Of a stretch of 64,000 nt of DNA, positions 1-8,129 are shown piece by piece (positions within the stretch are counted from its first letter, which is position 1; every line of letters starts with the position of its first letter). The notes beneath the pieces were generated by a model, which saw only the letters and a list, made by a program, of their open reading frames with translations, made no database searches and was not told where the DNA came from. The position numbers and the translations under genes are program-made. This DNA is from CBEUVQ01 sp965546615 (GTDB lineage Bacteria > Bacillota > Desulfotomaculia > Desulfotomaculales > Desulfohalotomaculaceae): assembly GCA_965546615.1 (NCBI GenBank), contig CBEUVQ010000009.1, forward strand, positions 1 through 64,000, read 5' to 3'.

Positions 1-215
1 TCTTTGGTATCTGCATAATCATTTGAGCCAATGATATGACAATCAAAGCCCTCTACCGGAGCTGCTTCCATCAAATCTAAAGCTTTGCCCTGCGGCATCC
101 CTTCAGCAACATCTATCAAAACAATATCTCCCAGTTCTTTGGCTGCTGCCCAGTGAGCACAGGTTGCCCCTACATTACCTGCTCCCACAATGGTAATCTT
201 GCTGCGTTTTTTCAT
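1..215 (-). CDS. mdh: Malate dehydrogenase, N-terminal part (runs off the window)
   Basis: Reading leftwards from the ATG at 215, the translation begins MKKRSKITIVGAGNVGATCA, which is the Rossmann dinucleotide-binding start of the LDH/MDH family (GxGNVGAT). It continues with an acidic VLIDV strand end that fits NAD binding. The sequence AAGGAGG lies just upstream of the ATG. Only about 71 residues are visible, so substrate residues cannot be checked and lactate dehydrogenase is not strictly excluded. The position downstream of fumarate reductase and fumarase on the same strand makes malate/oxaloacetate interconversion by far the likeliest role. Confidence 0.85.
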   Translation of the reverse strand, partial: MKKRSKITIVGAGNVGATCAHWAAAKELGDIVLIDVAEGMPQGKALDLMEAAPVEGFDCHIIGSNDYADTK

Positions 216-346
216 TTTTTACCTCCTTAATAAACGATAATATTTCCAAAATTTATTGTAACATGTCTTGTTGAAAATATTTACCTCAATTTAATGCTCC
301 ACAATATAATTGTTATTGTTGTTTAGCAAAATATATCTTTTACATG

Positions 347-1069
347 CTACAGCTTCAACCCAAAAGCAAGCATTTTTCTGCGTACAAAAGCCAGCTGCAT
401 TTGCAGCGGCAGACCCATCGGGCAGTTATCGTCGCAGGCCATTAAACCAACACAGCCAAATGCCCCTTCATCGCAGCCCACTACTTGAAAATAATCCCTG
501 TTAGTTCTCTCATCACGAGGGTCAACCATAAATCTGGCCACACGGTTAATTCCCGCTGCGCTTAAAAAATCATCGCGAATATTGGCCGTTGCACACCCTG
601 CGACACAGCACCCGCATTCAATACAGCGTTCTGCTTCATAAATCTTTAAGGCTGTTTCATTATTCATGCGTTCCTCTTGTTTGGGGTTAAATTCTTTCGC
701 TGTATGCACCCATGACTCAGTTTTTAACGATAGATGCCTAAACCACTTGCCGGTGTCTACTGATAAATCGCCAATTATTTTAAATACCGGCAGCGGCATC
801 AATGTTATCATATCGGGGAGCGATTTAGTCAATGTTTTACAAGCAAGCTTAGGTCTGCCGTTAATCAACATTGCGCAGGAGCCGCAGATTGCTGCCCGAC
901 AAACAAAATCAAATTTTAAAGAGGGATCCTGTTTTTCTCTTATTTGATTTAGAGCGACAAAAACAGTCATCCCTTCGGTTTCGTTTAGGGTGTACAACTG
1001 CATTTGCGGGGCGGTATTGGGTTTGTTGGGATCATATCTAAAAATATTAAAGGTTAAAGTCCTACTCAT
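347..1069 (-). CDS. frdB: Fumarate reductase/succinate dehydrogenase iron-sulfur subunit
   Basis: This 240-residue protein has the three cluster-binding regions of the B subunit. A [2Fe-2S] plant-ferredoxin motif lies near residues 57-77 (C, then CGSC, then a further C). A CIECGCCVAGC motif lies near residue 149, and a CVGLMACDDNCP motif near residue 206. The subunit carries electrons between the flavin subunit and the membrane diheme cytochrome. Its start overlaps the frdA stop by 4 nt, indicating translational coupling. Direction of catalysis (fumarate reduction or succinate oxidation) cannot be decided from sequence, so sdhB is an equally acceptable name. Confidence 0.93.
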   Translation of the reverse strand: MSRTLTFNIFRYDPNKPNTAPQMQLYTLNETEGMTVFVALNQIREKQDPSLKFDFVCRAAICGSCAMLINGRPKLACKTLTKSLPDMITLMPLPVFKIIGDLSVDTGKWFRHLSLKTESWVHTAKEFNPKQEERMNNETALKIYEAERCIECGCCVAGCATANIRDDFLSAAGINRVARFMVDPRDERTNRDYFQVVGCDEGAFGCVGLMACDDNCPMGLPLQMQLAFVRRKMLAFGLKL

Positions 1070-2892
1070 TTGGCCCCTCCCTTTCCGGTTGAAGAAGCTT
1101 CGCCATAACCGCGATCACCTGGCGGTAATTCAGTAATTTTCACCGGTTCGTATTTTAATTCCGGTAAATCAGCCCCTTCCGGCCAATATGCCAGCGTTCG
1201 TGTAAGCCAATTTTTGTCATCGCGCTTGGGGTAGTCTTCTCGGAAATGACTTCCCCGGCTTTCTGTGCGCATTAATGCTCCATAGGCAATGCACAGTGCT
1301 AAACGCATCATGCCCGGCAGTCTTAAAGCAAAACTCAGTTCCGGATTAGCACCAAAACCGTCAGATCGCAAACGTATTTTTAATGAACGGTGATATAATT
1401 CCTGTAAATTGTGTACAGCTTTTGTTAAATCAGAGCCGTTGCGGAAAATACCTACATAATCCATTAATGTTTGTTCCATCAAATCTCTTAACTCGTACGA
1501 ATTTTCATTGCCAAGTTTACCGGATGTCAAATCTGTTATTTTTTGTTCACAGCATTTCACATGGTGCTGCACTAATGCGAAAGAATATTCCTGGTCGGCA
1601 CCATGAACATATTCCACAATTTTGCGACCGACTATCATACCCGCTACAATCGTTTCCGCCAATGAATTGCCACCTAAACGGTTAAAACCATGCAAATCCC
1701 AACAAGCGGCTTCGCCACAAGCAAACAACCCTTTTAACCCATAAACGGCACCATCAATATTGGTGCGTACGCCCCCCATACTGTAGTGCTGCGTAGGGCG
1801 AACCGGAATAAGTTCTTTGGCGGGATTAATGCCGGCAAAATTTTGACAAATGTTTGCAATCTCACGCAAATTGGTATTAATATGTTTTTCACCCAAATGG
1901 CGAATGTCCAGCCAAAGATGCTGTCCATGAGGGCTGTCAACACCGTAACCTTTGCGGATGTGCTGCATCATGCGCCGTGAAACTACATCCCGCGAAGCCA
2001 ATTCTTTCTTGTTTGGTTCGTAATCCGGCATAAACCGGTGGTGGTTTTTATCCAGCAAATACCCGCCATCACCACGTGCTCCTTCAGTAATTAAAATCCA
2101 CACCGGTACCATTCCGGTGGGATGAAATTGCACCGCTTCCATATTTCCCAGTGGAACAATCCCGGTTTCTAATGCTAAAAACATACCGCTTCCTTCATTT
2201 ATTACTGCATTGGTAGATGCTCCATATAATCTGCCGTAACCGCCGGTAGCAATCACAGTAGCTTTAGCCAGATAAGTATGCAACTCACCTGTTCTCAGGC
2301 AGCGTGCCACTACCCCCATGCATTTTTCGCCGTCATGGATTAAACGAATTGCTTCCATGCGGTCATGGACTGTGATACCCAGTTTTATAACAATACTGTC
2401 CATAGTATACTGCAGGGTATGACCGGTGCCGTCTGAAGTATAGCAAGCCCGCCACTTAGCAGTACCACCAAAATTTCTGGCGGTAATTAAACCTTCATAT
2501 TCTTTCAATTCTTCTATAATGCTGCCATTCGGCAGCTTTCTTTTGCCGGCAACAACCCGGTTCCAAGGGACACCCCAATATGACATTTGACGAACGGCAT
2601 AGGGTGCTGTTTCACAGAACAAGCGGGCTACTTCTTGATCACAACCCCAATCCGAACCCTTAACAGTATCTTGAAAATGAATATCAGGGCTGTCACCGCG
2701 GCCGCCGGTGCAGTTGCCCAATGCGGCCTGCATACCGCCTTGAGCTGCGGTACTGTGCGAACGCCTGGGCGGAACCAGACTGAGGATAATGGTATTCAAT
2801 CCACAGCTGGCGGCTTCAATTGCTGCCCTTTCGCCGGCTAATCCCGCCCCAATCACCAAAACATCGGTTAGATGAGAATTATTGCTGTTCAT
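1066..2892 (-). CDS. frdA: Fumarate reductase/succinate dehydrogenase flavoprotein subunit
   Basis: This 608-residue protein opens with the FAD-binding motif VIGAGLAGERAA. It contains RRSHSTAAQGG near residues 43-53, where His46 is the expected site of covalent FAD attachment. Substrate-site sequences HPTGM and RPTQHYSMGG are present. It catalyses succinate/fumarate interconversion on the cytoplasmic face, bound through the B subunit. Length is normal for the family. The start overlaps frdC by 4 nt and the stop overlaps frdB by 4 nt, so C-A-B form a tightly coupled operon. Confidence 0.95.
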   Translation of the reverse strand: MNSNNSHLTDVLVIGAGLAGERAAIEAASCGLNTIILSLVPPRRSHSTAAQGGMQAALGNCTGGRGDSPDIHFQDTVKGSDWGCDQEVARLFCETAPYAVRQMSYWGVPWNRVVAGKRKLPNGSIIEELKEYEGLITARNFGGTAKWRACYTSDGTGHTLQYTMDSIVIKLGITVHDRMEAIRLIHDGEKCMGVVARCLRTGELHTYLAKATVIATGGYGRLYGASTNAVINEGSGMFLALETGIVPLGNMEAVQFHPTGMVPVWILITEGARGDGGYLLDKNHHRFMPDYEPNKKELASRDVVSRRMMQHIRKGYGVDSPHGQHLWLDIRHLGEKHINTNLREIANICQNFAGINPAKELIPVRPTQHYSMGGVRTNIDGAVYGLKGLFACGEAACWDLHGFNRLGGNSLAETIVAGMIVGRKIVEYVHGADQEYSFALVQHHVKCCEQKITDLTSGKLGNENSYELRDLMEQTLMDYVGIFRNGSDLTKAVHNLQELYHRSLKIRLRSDGFGANPELSFALRLPGMMRLALCIAYGALMRTESRGSHFREDYPKRDDKNWLTRTLAYWPEGADLPELKYEPVKITELPPGDRGYGEASSTGKGGAK

Positions 2893-3527
2893 TGAATACC
2901 TCCTAACTGCATAAAGGCAAAAAGTGCAGCCAATCCAAGACCGACAATGATTAACGTAATTGTTTTAAGCGCCAACCCCAAAGGTTTTCGTGACAGCCAA
3001 CCCCATTTTACAAACTGGCGGTAAAGGCCAAAACCGGCATGGTATTCACCTAATATCAGCAAAATGATATAAAACCAAAAATAACCGGATTTTACTCTTA
3101 TTGCACTGGCGGAAGCTTCAATCGGCCAGCCGGTAATAATAATCCACATATGCACTGAGCCAAGCACTAATATAGCCATACCTGTAATTACTTGAAATAT
3201 CCAAGTCCAGGTATCGGTATGTTTAATCAGTTTGGCATGCTGCCAAATTATTTTTTGTTCTTGGTACCTGGTTGGTATGCGTCTTCCGGCCACAAAAAAG
3301 TGGGTAAAAAATATTAATATAGTAACCGGAATGCCGATATAAGATAGATAATAGTCATCTAAAAATCGCGAAAGACGATTAAACAGCGACGGATCAATAA
3401 TGACAGTGGCTATAAAAATCATATGTGTCCAAAGGAACCCAATCAAAAACAATCCGGTAAGCAGTTCAATTAAATCATAGTAAAGCCCGATTTTTGAGCT
3501 TCTCGCTCTGATATTTTGTAATTCCAT
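2889..3527 (-). CDS. frdC: Fumarate reductase/succinate dehydrogenase cytochrome b subunit (diheme type)
   Basis: This 212-residue membrane protein has about five hydrophobic helices with several histidines in or near them, as in the single-polypeptide diheme cytochrome b of type-B enzymes (Wolinella, Bacillus). It anchors the A and B subunits and exchanges electrons with quinone. The ATG at 3527 is chosen because AAAGGAGT lies 5-7 nt before it. A TTG 18 nt further upstream is in frame but has no usable ribosome site. The presence of one membrane subunit followed by A and B matches the C-A-B order of this type. Confidence 0.9.
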   Translation of the reverse strand: MELQNIRARSSKIGLYYDLIELLTGLFLIGFLWTHMIFIATVIIDPSLFNRLSRFLDDYYLSYIGIPVTILIFFTHFFVAGRRIPTRYQEQKIIWQHAKLIKHTDTWTWIFQVITGMAILVLGSVHMWIIITGWPIEASASAIRVKSGYFWFYIILLILGEYHAGFGLYRQFVKWGWLSRKPLGLALKTITLIIVGLGLAALFAFMQLGGIQ

Positions 3528-3632
3528 ACCGCACTCCTTTCGCAAATTAATAACAGTGTTTATATTATGTATATTCTAACTAATCAGAAAATTCAGGACA
3601 TCCGCTGATTTTTGTTAATAATTTTTAGCTGG

Positions 3633-3654
3633 GGGCAGACGCATAGGCCTGCCC
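3633..3654 (-). other. Intercistronic hairpin between fumarase beta and frdC
   Basis: GGGCAG at 3633-3638 pairs with CTGCCC at 3649-3654. There is no run of T on either side, so it is unlikely to be a simple terminator. It may set mRNA stability between the fumarase and reductase genes. No clear separate promoter was seen for frdC. Confidence 0.4.
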
Positions 3655-3683
3655 TTATATATAACTCAATAAACTGCCGCCCC

Positions 3684-4238
3684 TTAATCCACTGCATAAA
3701 TGCTGCTGCCTTCTTCGTACAAATCACCGCCAAAAGCATCGTTTGCAACAATAGCCGGAAAGTCTTCAACCTCTAATTCGTGAATTGCTTCCGGGCCTAA
3801 TTCGGGATAGGCAATAATTCTTGCCTTTTTTATTGCTTTACTAATTAAAGCTGCTGCTCCACCTATAGCCGCAAAATAAACAGCTTTATGTTTTTTCATC
3901 GCTTCTAATACTTCCGGTGAACGTTTGCCCTTGCCAATCATTCCTTTTAAACCCCGTTCCAGCATTTTAGGGGTGTAGACATCCATTCGTCCGGAAGTGG
4001 TCGGTCCGGCAGCACCAATTACCCGGCCCGGCGGTGCAGGTGTCGGACCAACATAATAAATGATTTGACCCGCTAATTCTATCGGCAGTGATTCGCCTTT
4101 TTCCATTAGTTCTACTAACTTTTTATGTGCTGCATCGCGACCGGTGTAAATTTTTCCACTGATCAACACCTGCTGACCAATGCGCAAATTATTAATTACC
4201 TCATCATTTAAAGGAGGATTGATGCGTATCGGTATCAT
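3684..4238 (-). CDS. Class I fumarate hydratase, beta subunit
   Basis: This 184-residue protein matches the C-terminal domain of iron-sulfur class I fumarases, here as a separate subunit. Family segments GPTPAPPGRVIGAAGPTTS (near residue 65) and GKGKRSPEV (near 101) are intact. It pairs with the alpha subunit to hydrate fumarate to malate. An AAGGTGA site precedes the ATG. It lies about 48 nt downstream of the alpha gene and just before frdC, consistent with co-transcription. Confidence 0.93.
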   Translation of the reverse strand: MIPIRINPPLNDEVINNLRIGQQVLISGKIYTGRDAAHKKLVELMEKGESLPIELAGQIIYYVGPTPAPPGRVIGAAGPTTSGRMDVYTPKMLERGLKGMIGKGKRSPEVLEAMKKHKAVYFAAIGGAAALISKAIKKARIIAYPELGPEAIHELEVEDFPAIVANDAFGGDLYEEGSSIYAVD

Positions 4239-4286
4239 TTATTTCACCTTCTCAAAATTATTAATTAAGCTAAATATTCTCGGCAA

Positions 4287-5129
4287 TTACAGCGTAACTG
4301 ACTTATGCCGCGAGGCATGACAATTAATATTAACTGCCACCGGCAGGCTGGCAATATGAGCGGCAAAGGTTTTAATATGTACAGCCAGCGCGGTTACTTT
4401 ACCACCCAATCCTTGAGGGCCAATACCCAGTTTGTTAATATCATCCAGCAATTCCTTTTCCAACTGAGCAAGATCCTTATCGGGATTAGCAGTGCCAACA
4501 TTCCTTAAAAGTGCTTCTTTAGCCATAATTGCTGCTTTTTCCATCGTACCGCCAATACCCACACCTATTACTAACGGCGGACAAGGGTTTGGGCCTGCTG
4601 CTTTAACAGTATCCACAATAAATTTTTTTATACCCGGCAGTCCGTCTGCCGGTTTAAGCATTTTTAATGCGCTCATGTTTTCACTGCCGCCCCCCTTAGG
4701 AGCCACAGTAATTTTGAGCTTGTCACCGGGAACAACGGTGGTGTGAATGACGCAGGGTGTATTGTCGCCGGTGTTCTCTCTTTTTAGCGGGTCACCAACT
4801 ATTGATTTGCGCAAATATCCCTCCAGATATCCTTTGCGCACTCCTTCGTTTACCGCTTCAACTAAATTGCCGCCGTCAATATACACATCCTGACCCAATT
4901 CGATAAAAACTACTGTAAATCCGGTATCTTGGCAGATAGGGATCTTTTCTTCTTTGGCAATTCTGGCATTATCCAGCAGCAATTTTAGAATATCTTTTCC
5001 GCTTGGTGATACTTCCTGCTCTGCTGCTTTGGTAAATGCACTCAACATATCTTCTCCTAAATAATAACAGGCATCTTGAGAAAGATTTGCAACAGCATCG
5101 ATTATTTGTGAACAATGAATGGTTTTAAT
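4287..5129 (-). CDS. Class I fumarate hydratase, alpha subunit, with probable AUU start
   Basis: This subunit holds the [4Fe-4S] dehydratase site; PICQDTG and the GGGSENMS segment are visible. The first in-frame ATG (5048) would give 253 residues and remove a conserved N-terminal helix. Reading on upstream in the same frame gives IKTIHCSQIIDAVANL then SQDACYYLGEDML, which matches the usual family N-terminus (MREI..EEI..AV..LC.EANYYL..D). No ATG, GTG or TTG codon occurs in that stretch. An ATT at 5129-5127 lies 8 nt after GGGAGG, exactly where the initiator Met is expected. The protein would be 280 residues, normal for the family. The alternative is a sequence error at the start codon. Confidence 0.85.
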   Translation of the reverse strand: MKTIHCSQIIDAVANLSQDACYYLGEDMLSAFTKAAEQEVSPSGKDILKLLLDNARIAKEEKIPICQDTGFTVVFIELGQDVYIDGGNLVEAVNEGVRKGYLEGYLRKSIVGDPLKRENTGDNTPCVIHTTVVPGDKLKITVAPKGGGSENMSALKMLKPADGLPGIKKFIVDTVKAAGPNPCPPLVIGVGIGGTMEKAAIMAKEALLRNVGTANPDKDLAQLEKELLDDINKLGIGPQGLGGKVTALAVHIKTFAAHIASLPVAVNINCHASRHKSVTL

Positions 5130-5180
5130 ATTTCACGCCTCCCTTTTGCCAATTAATGCACAGAAGTTAATATTTGTTCT

Positions 5181-5196
5181 AGCAATTATAATGCCA
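5181..5196 (-). promoter_or_regulatory. Sigma-54 (-24/-12) promoter of the fumarase operon
   Basis: On the minus strand the sequence reads TGGCATTATAATTGCT. This has the invariant GG and GC separated by exactly 10 nt and matches the TGGCAC-N5-TTGCW consensus apart from one position. It lies about 50 nt upstream of the proposed fumarase start. The gene immediately upstream encodes a sigma-54-dependent activator, which strongly supports the assignment. The sigma factor itself is not in the window. Confidence 0.82.
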
Positions 5197-5223
5197 AAAA
5201 AACATTAAAACAAAAATAATTTT

Positions 5224-5250
5224 AACCGCTAAACACTTTGGTTTGCGGTT
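5224..5250. promoter_or_regulatory. Palindrome upstream of the sigma-54 promoter: activator site or terminator
   Basis: Left arm AACCGCTAAAC and right arm GTTTGCGGTT are inverted copies with a single extra T. The palindrome lies about 30-70 nt upstream of the -24 element. This fits an enhancer site for the adjacent activator. On the minus strand it is followed by an A/T-rich tract with several T runs, so it could instead, or also, terminate the activator transcript. Confidence 0.5.
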
Positions 5251-5371
5251 ATATTATAAAACATAATTATTAATAAATCATAATTATATTTCTAAATTTT
5301 AGGCATGTATATAATACAGCCTGATTTAATTAAGTTTGGCTTACTTCTAATGTTTAGATTTTGTATAAAAT

Positions 5372-6745
5372 TTAGAATTTTTTGAGGGGGATATTATACT
5401 TTTTTATCTTATTATATAAGGTTGCTAAGGAAATATTTAAAGAAGAGGCTGCTTGACGTTTTCCCATCATCGAGGTTCCATATCTTTCTAACGCTTTAGT
5501 AATTAATATCTTTTCCATTTCATCTATCGGTATAATGTCAACGGTGTTTAAACCCGTTATACACCCAGCTAAATGCGGCTTAATGGATTCTGCCGTTAAA
5601 ATCTCTCCTTTGCTGTTTACCATAACCCGCTCTAACACGTTTTCCAGTTCTCTGATATTGCCGGGCCAATGATAATTTTTTAATACTTGGATGGCATTAG
5701 GTGATAAACTTTTTATCTTTTTCCCCATTTTTCGATTAAGTTTTTGAATAATAGACTTACATAAAATTTCCAAATCATCTTTACGCTTTCTTAACGGCGG
5801 GATAGTTATCTCTACAACATTCAATCTGTAAAACAAATCTTCCCTAAATTGTCCCTCTCGAACGAGCTGTCGCAAATTGCGATTGGTAGCAGCAATAACA
5901 CGCACGTCAACTTTAATGGTTTTAACACCGCCCACCCGCTCAAACTCAAATTCCTGCAAAACACGCAGCAGCTTAGACTGCAGAGCAAGATTCATGTCGC
6001 CAATTTCATCTAAGAAAATTGTTCCGCCGTTAGCTAATTCAAAACGGCCGATTTTATCTTTAATGGCTCCGGTAAATGAACCTTTTTCATGCCCGAAAAG
6101 CTCGCTTTCCAGTAAATTTTCCGGTATTGCCGCACAATTTACCGTAATGAATGGTTTTTCCTTTCGTGAACTGGCACTGTGAATAGCATGGGCAAAAAGC
6201 TCTTTGCCTGTGCCGCTTTCTCCCAACAGCAATATTGTAGATTTGCTATCTGCAGCGTTTTGGGCAACAGCCAAAACTTTTTTCATTTCAATGCTTGAAC
6301 CGATAATATCTTGGAAAGTATACTTACTGCTGGTTACTTGACCAAATTTATTTGATAGTTTCTCAAGTAATGTGTTGCTCTTTCTTAATTCTTCAATCAA
6401 ATTCATAATATCAGTGATATGCTGAAACACTACAACAGCACCCTCAACATTACCGTCTATAATAATTGGCGATGCATTAGAAACCACTTCTACCCTGGTT
6501 CCTCCAACAACTGAACAATGACCTGTTACCGGTTTTCCGCTGCTCATCGCTTGGGCTAAAGCACCATTAGGTGATACATCAAAGATATTTTTGTTGATGC
6601 GTTCTTTCGCCGGTATACCGGTTACTTTACTAAAAGCTTTATTTACATATAATATTTTTCCCTCTTTGTCTGCTACTTCAATAGCTTCCGGAACAGCGTC
6701 CAGAATGCCTGCTAATACTTCTAATGACAGCAAATTGTTCACCAC
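5372..6745 (-). CDS. Sigma-54-dependent activator with N-terminal PAS domain
   Basis: This 457-residue regulator has three parts. A PAS sensor domain spans about residues 10-115. A central AAA+ domain has Walker A GESGTGKE (175-182) and the sigma-54 contact loop GSFTGA (222-227, one substitution from GAFTGA). A C-terminal Fis-type helix-turn-helix covers about 420-455. It should bind upstream DNA and hydrolyse ATP to open sigma-54 promoters. Tandem GTG codons follow a GAGG site, and the first is used here. The gene lies just upstream of a -24/-12 promoter, so the fumarase operon is the likely target. The PAS ligand is unknown. Confidence 0.92.
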   Translation of the reverse strand: MVNNLLSLEVLAGILDAVPEAIEVADKEGKILYVNKAFSKVTGIPAKERINKNIFDVSPNGALAQAMSSGKPVTGHCSVVGGTRVEVVSNASPIIIDGNVEGAVVVFQHITDIMNLIEELRKSNTLLEKLSNKFGQVTSSKYTFQDIIGSSIEMKKVLAVAQNAADSKSTILLLGESGTGKELFAHAIHSASSRKEKPFITVNCAAIPENLLESELFGHEKGSFTGAIKDKIGRFELANGGTIFLDEIGDMNLALQSKLLRVLQEFEFERVGGVKTIKVDVRVIAATNRNLRQLVREGQFREDLFYRLNVVEITIPPLRKRKDDLEILCKSIIQKLNRKMGKKIKSLSPNAIQVLKNYHWPGNIRELENVLERVMVNSKGEILTAESIKPHLAGCITGLNTVDIIPIDEMEKILITKALERYGTSMMGKRQAASSLNISLATLYNKIKKYNIPLKKF

Positions 6746-6834
6746 ACCTCACGCATAATATTTAGACATTCCACGCAATTCAAAAAATTCCTTCTATATA
6801 TTAATGAAGTGTCACAAAAGGCAGAGCAATCTTG

Positions 6835-6873
6835 CGAACAAACGTTTTAAAAATTTACACTTTATGCTATAAT
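6835..6873 (+). promoter_or_regulatory. lexA promoter with SOS box
   Basis: CGAACAAACGTTTT at 6835-6848 matches the Gram-positive LexA operator (CGAACRNRYGTTYC) at 13 of 14 positions. An extended -10, TGCTATAAT, lies at 6865-6873. The operator falls over the -35 region, so bound LexA would block its own transcription. Confidence 0.85.
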
Positions 6874-6893
6874 TAACCAAAAGTAATGAAAGG

Positions 6894-7529
6894 ATGGTTA
6901 TCAGTTTGCCAGGTGAGTTGAACGAACGCGAGCAAGCAGTTTTGCATGTGATAAAAGATAATATTCGAAAAAAGGGTTACCCACCGTCTGTACGTGAAAT
7001 CGGCTTAGCAGTAGGATTGAGTTCCAGCTCTACTGTGCACAGTTATTTAAAAAGGCTGGAAGATAAAGGGTACATTCGTCGGGACCCTACTAAACCGCGG
7101 GCTATTGAAATACTCGATGAACATCTTAATGTGCAAAATATAAGAGATGATGAAGATTTTGTTGATGTATCACTGATAGGTCAAGTTGCTGCCGGCCTTC
7201 CGCTGCTGGCGGTAGAAAATGTTGAAGATACCATCACGCTGCCAAGAAGCTTCGCCGGTTATGGTGAGCTGTTTATGCTTCGGGTTCGTGGCGACAGTAT
7301 GATTGAGGCGGGAATATTGGAGGGTGATTTGCTTTTAGTTCGCAAACAGCCTAATGCAGTTGATGGCGACATTGTGGTAGCTTTGCTTGATAACGAAGCA
7401 ACTGTAAAGAGATTTTTTAAAGAGAAAAACCATATTCGACTGCAGCCCGAAAACAAAAACATGACCCCAATTTTGGTGCGTGATGTGAAGATAATAGGTA
7501 AAGTTACAGGTTTATTAAGAAGATTATAA
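6894..7529 (+). CDS. lexA: LexA repressor
   Basis: This 211-residue SOS repressor has an N-terminal winged helix (about residues 8-70) and a C-terminal S24 peptidase domain. The self-cleavage site is Ala100-Gly101 (VAAGLP), and the catalytic dyad is Ser135 (GDSM) and Lys172 (TVKRF). RecA-stimulated cleavage inactivates it after DNA damage. The start is uncertain. The ATG at 6894 directly abuts its AAGG, while a TTG at 6906 is better spaced from GGATGG; both give an intact DNA-binding domain. The gene is preceded by its own operator and followed by a terminator. Confidence 0.95.
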   Translation: MVISLPGELNEREQAVLHVIKDNIRKKGYPPSVREIGLAVGLSSSSTVHSYLKRLEDKGYIRRDPTKPRAIEILDEHLNVQNIRDDEDFVDVSLIGQVAAGLPLLAVENVEDTITLPRSFAGYGELFMLRVRGDSMIEAGILEGDLLLVRKQPNAVDGDIVVALLDNEATVKRFFKEKNHIRLQPENKNMTPILVRDVKIIGKVTGLLRRL

Positions 7530-7537
7530 AACTAAGC

Positions 7538-7580
7538 AAAAAGACACCTCATCTGCAAACAGCCGGTCGGTGTCTTTTTT
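7538..7580. terminator. Bidirectional terminator between lexA and the MerR-like gene
   Basis: AAAAAGACACC and GGTGTCTTTTTT form a stem with T runs on both strands. It lies between two convergent genes. Confidence 0.85.
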
Positions 7581-7592
7581 ACGTTTTTATTA

Positions 7593-8003
7593 TTAATTGT
7601 CAGTTGCTTTGCAGTCTTTACAAAGATCGCAAGCGCTGCAATAGTCTGTCTTGTCCTGCAGAATAAAACAATATGTACCCTGTTCTTTCCAACAAGGTTT
7701 GTTTGTGTTTACACCACCATCTTGCTTACGCTTGCCACCCGGGCAGTTTTTTACTGTCCAGCAGGGATACAATGCAATCATTTGCTGCACACCGGCAATA
7801 TTTAATCCTTTATCATTGATTAAATGATGAATAAATTTCAATCGCTTAACGTCGTTGTTGGTGTACAATCTCTGCTTATTACGACGTGCCGGCTCAATCA
7901 GCTGATGTTTCTCCCAAATGCGCAGTGTTTCGGGATGTACTTTTAACAACTCAGCAACAACCCCGATATTATATAACGGTTGGTCGTCATTAACTAGAAC
8001 CAT
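7593..8003 (-). CDS. MerR-family regulator with cysteine-rich C-terminus
   Basis: This 136-residue protein starts with a MerR winged helix (NIGVVAELLKVHPETLRIWE, with a QRLYTNNDVKRL wing). Its C-terminal half carries eight cysteines: a CW...C pair, a second CW......C pair, and a closing CSACDLCKDC cluster. This suggests metal or Fe-S binding by the effector domain and is reminiscent of two-CW type modules. The ATG at 8003 has AAAGGTGG 8 nt upstream, while the GTG at 8015 lies inside that site. The target and ligand are unknown. Confidence 0.8.
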   Translation of the reverse strand: MVLVNDDQPLYNIGVVAELLKVHPETLRIWEKHQLIEPARRNKQRLYTNNDVKRLKFIHHLINDKGLNIAGVQQMIALYPCWTVKNCPGGKRKQDGGVNTNKPCWKEQGTYCFILQDKTDYCSACDLCKDCKATDN

Positions 8004-8129
8004 TATTATAACCACCTTTTTCTTTTAGTTAGCTACTGTAACATTATATATTTGCAAAGTATATTTGTAAATATATTAATGGGTTTTTGTTTCAGAAAAT
8101 GTAGGAAATTTACGAATGTTGTTATGACG

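Noticed and set aside
310..504. Plus-strand ORF over frdB
   Set aside because: It is a shadow of the strongly conserved minus-strand frdB and lacks family sequence.
3541..3683. Second sigma-54 promoter before frdC
   Set aside because: No GG-N10-GC element was found on the minus strand in this gap.
5048..5129. A frameshift in fumarase alpha, explaining the missing N-terminus
   Set aside because: The upstream family-like sequence is in the same frame as the main ORF, so no shift is needed. Minus-strand ATG codons at 5074 and 5098 are in another frame.
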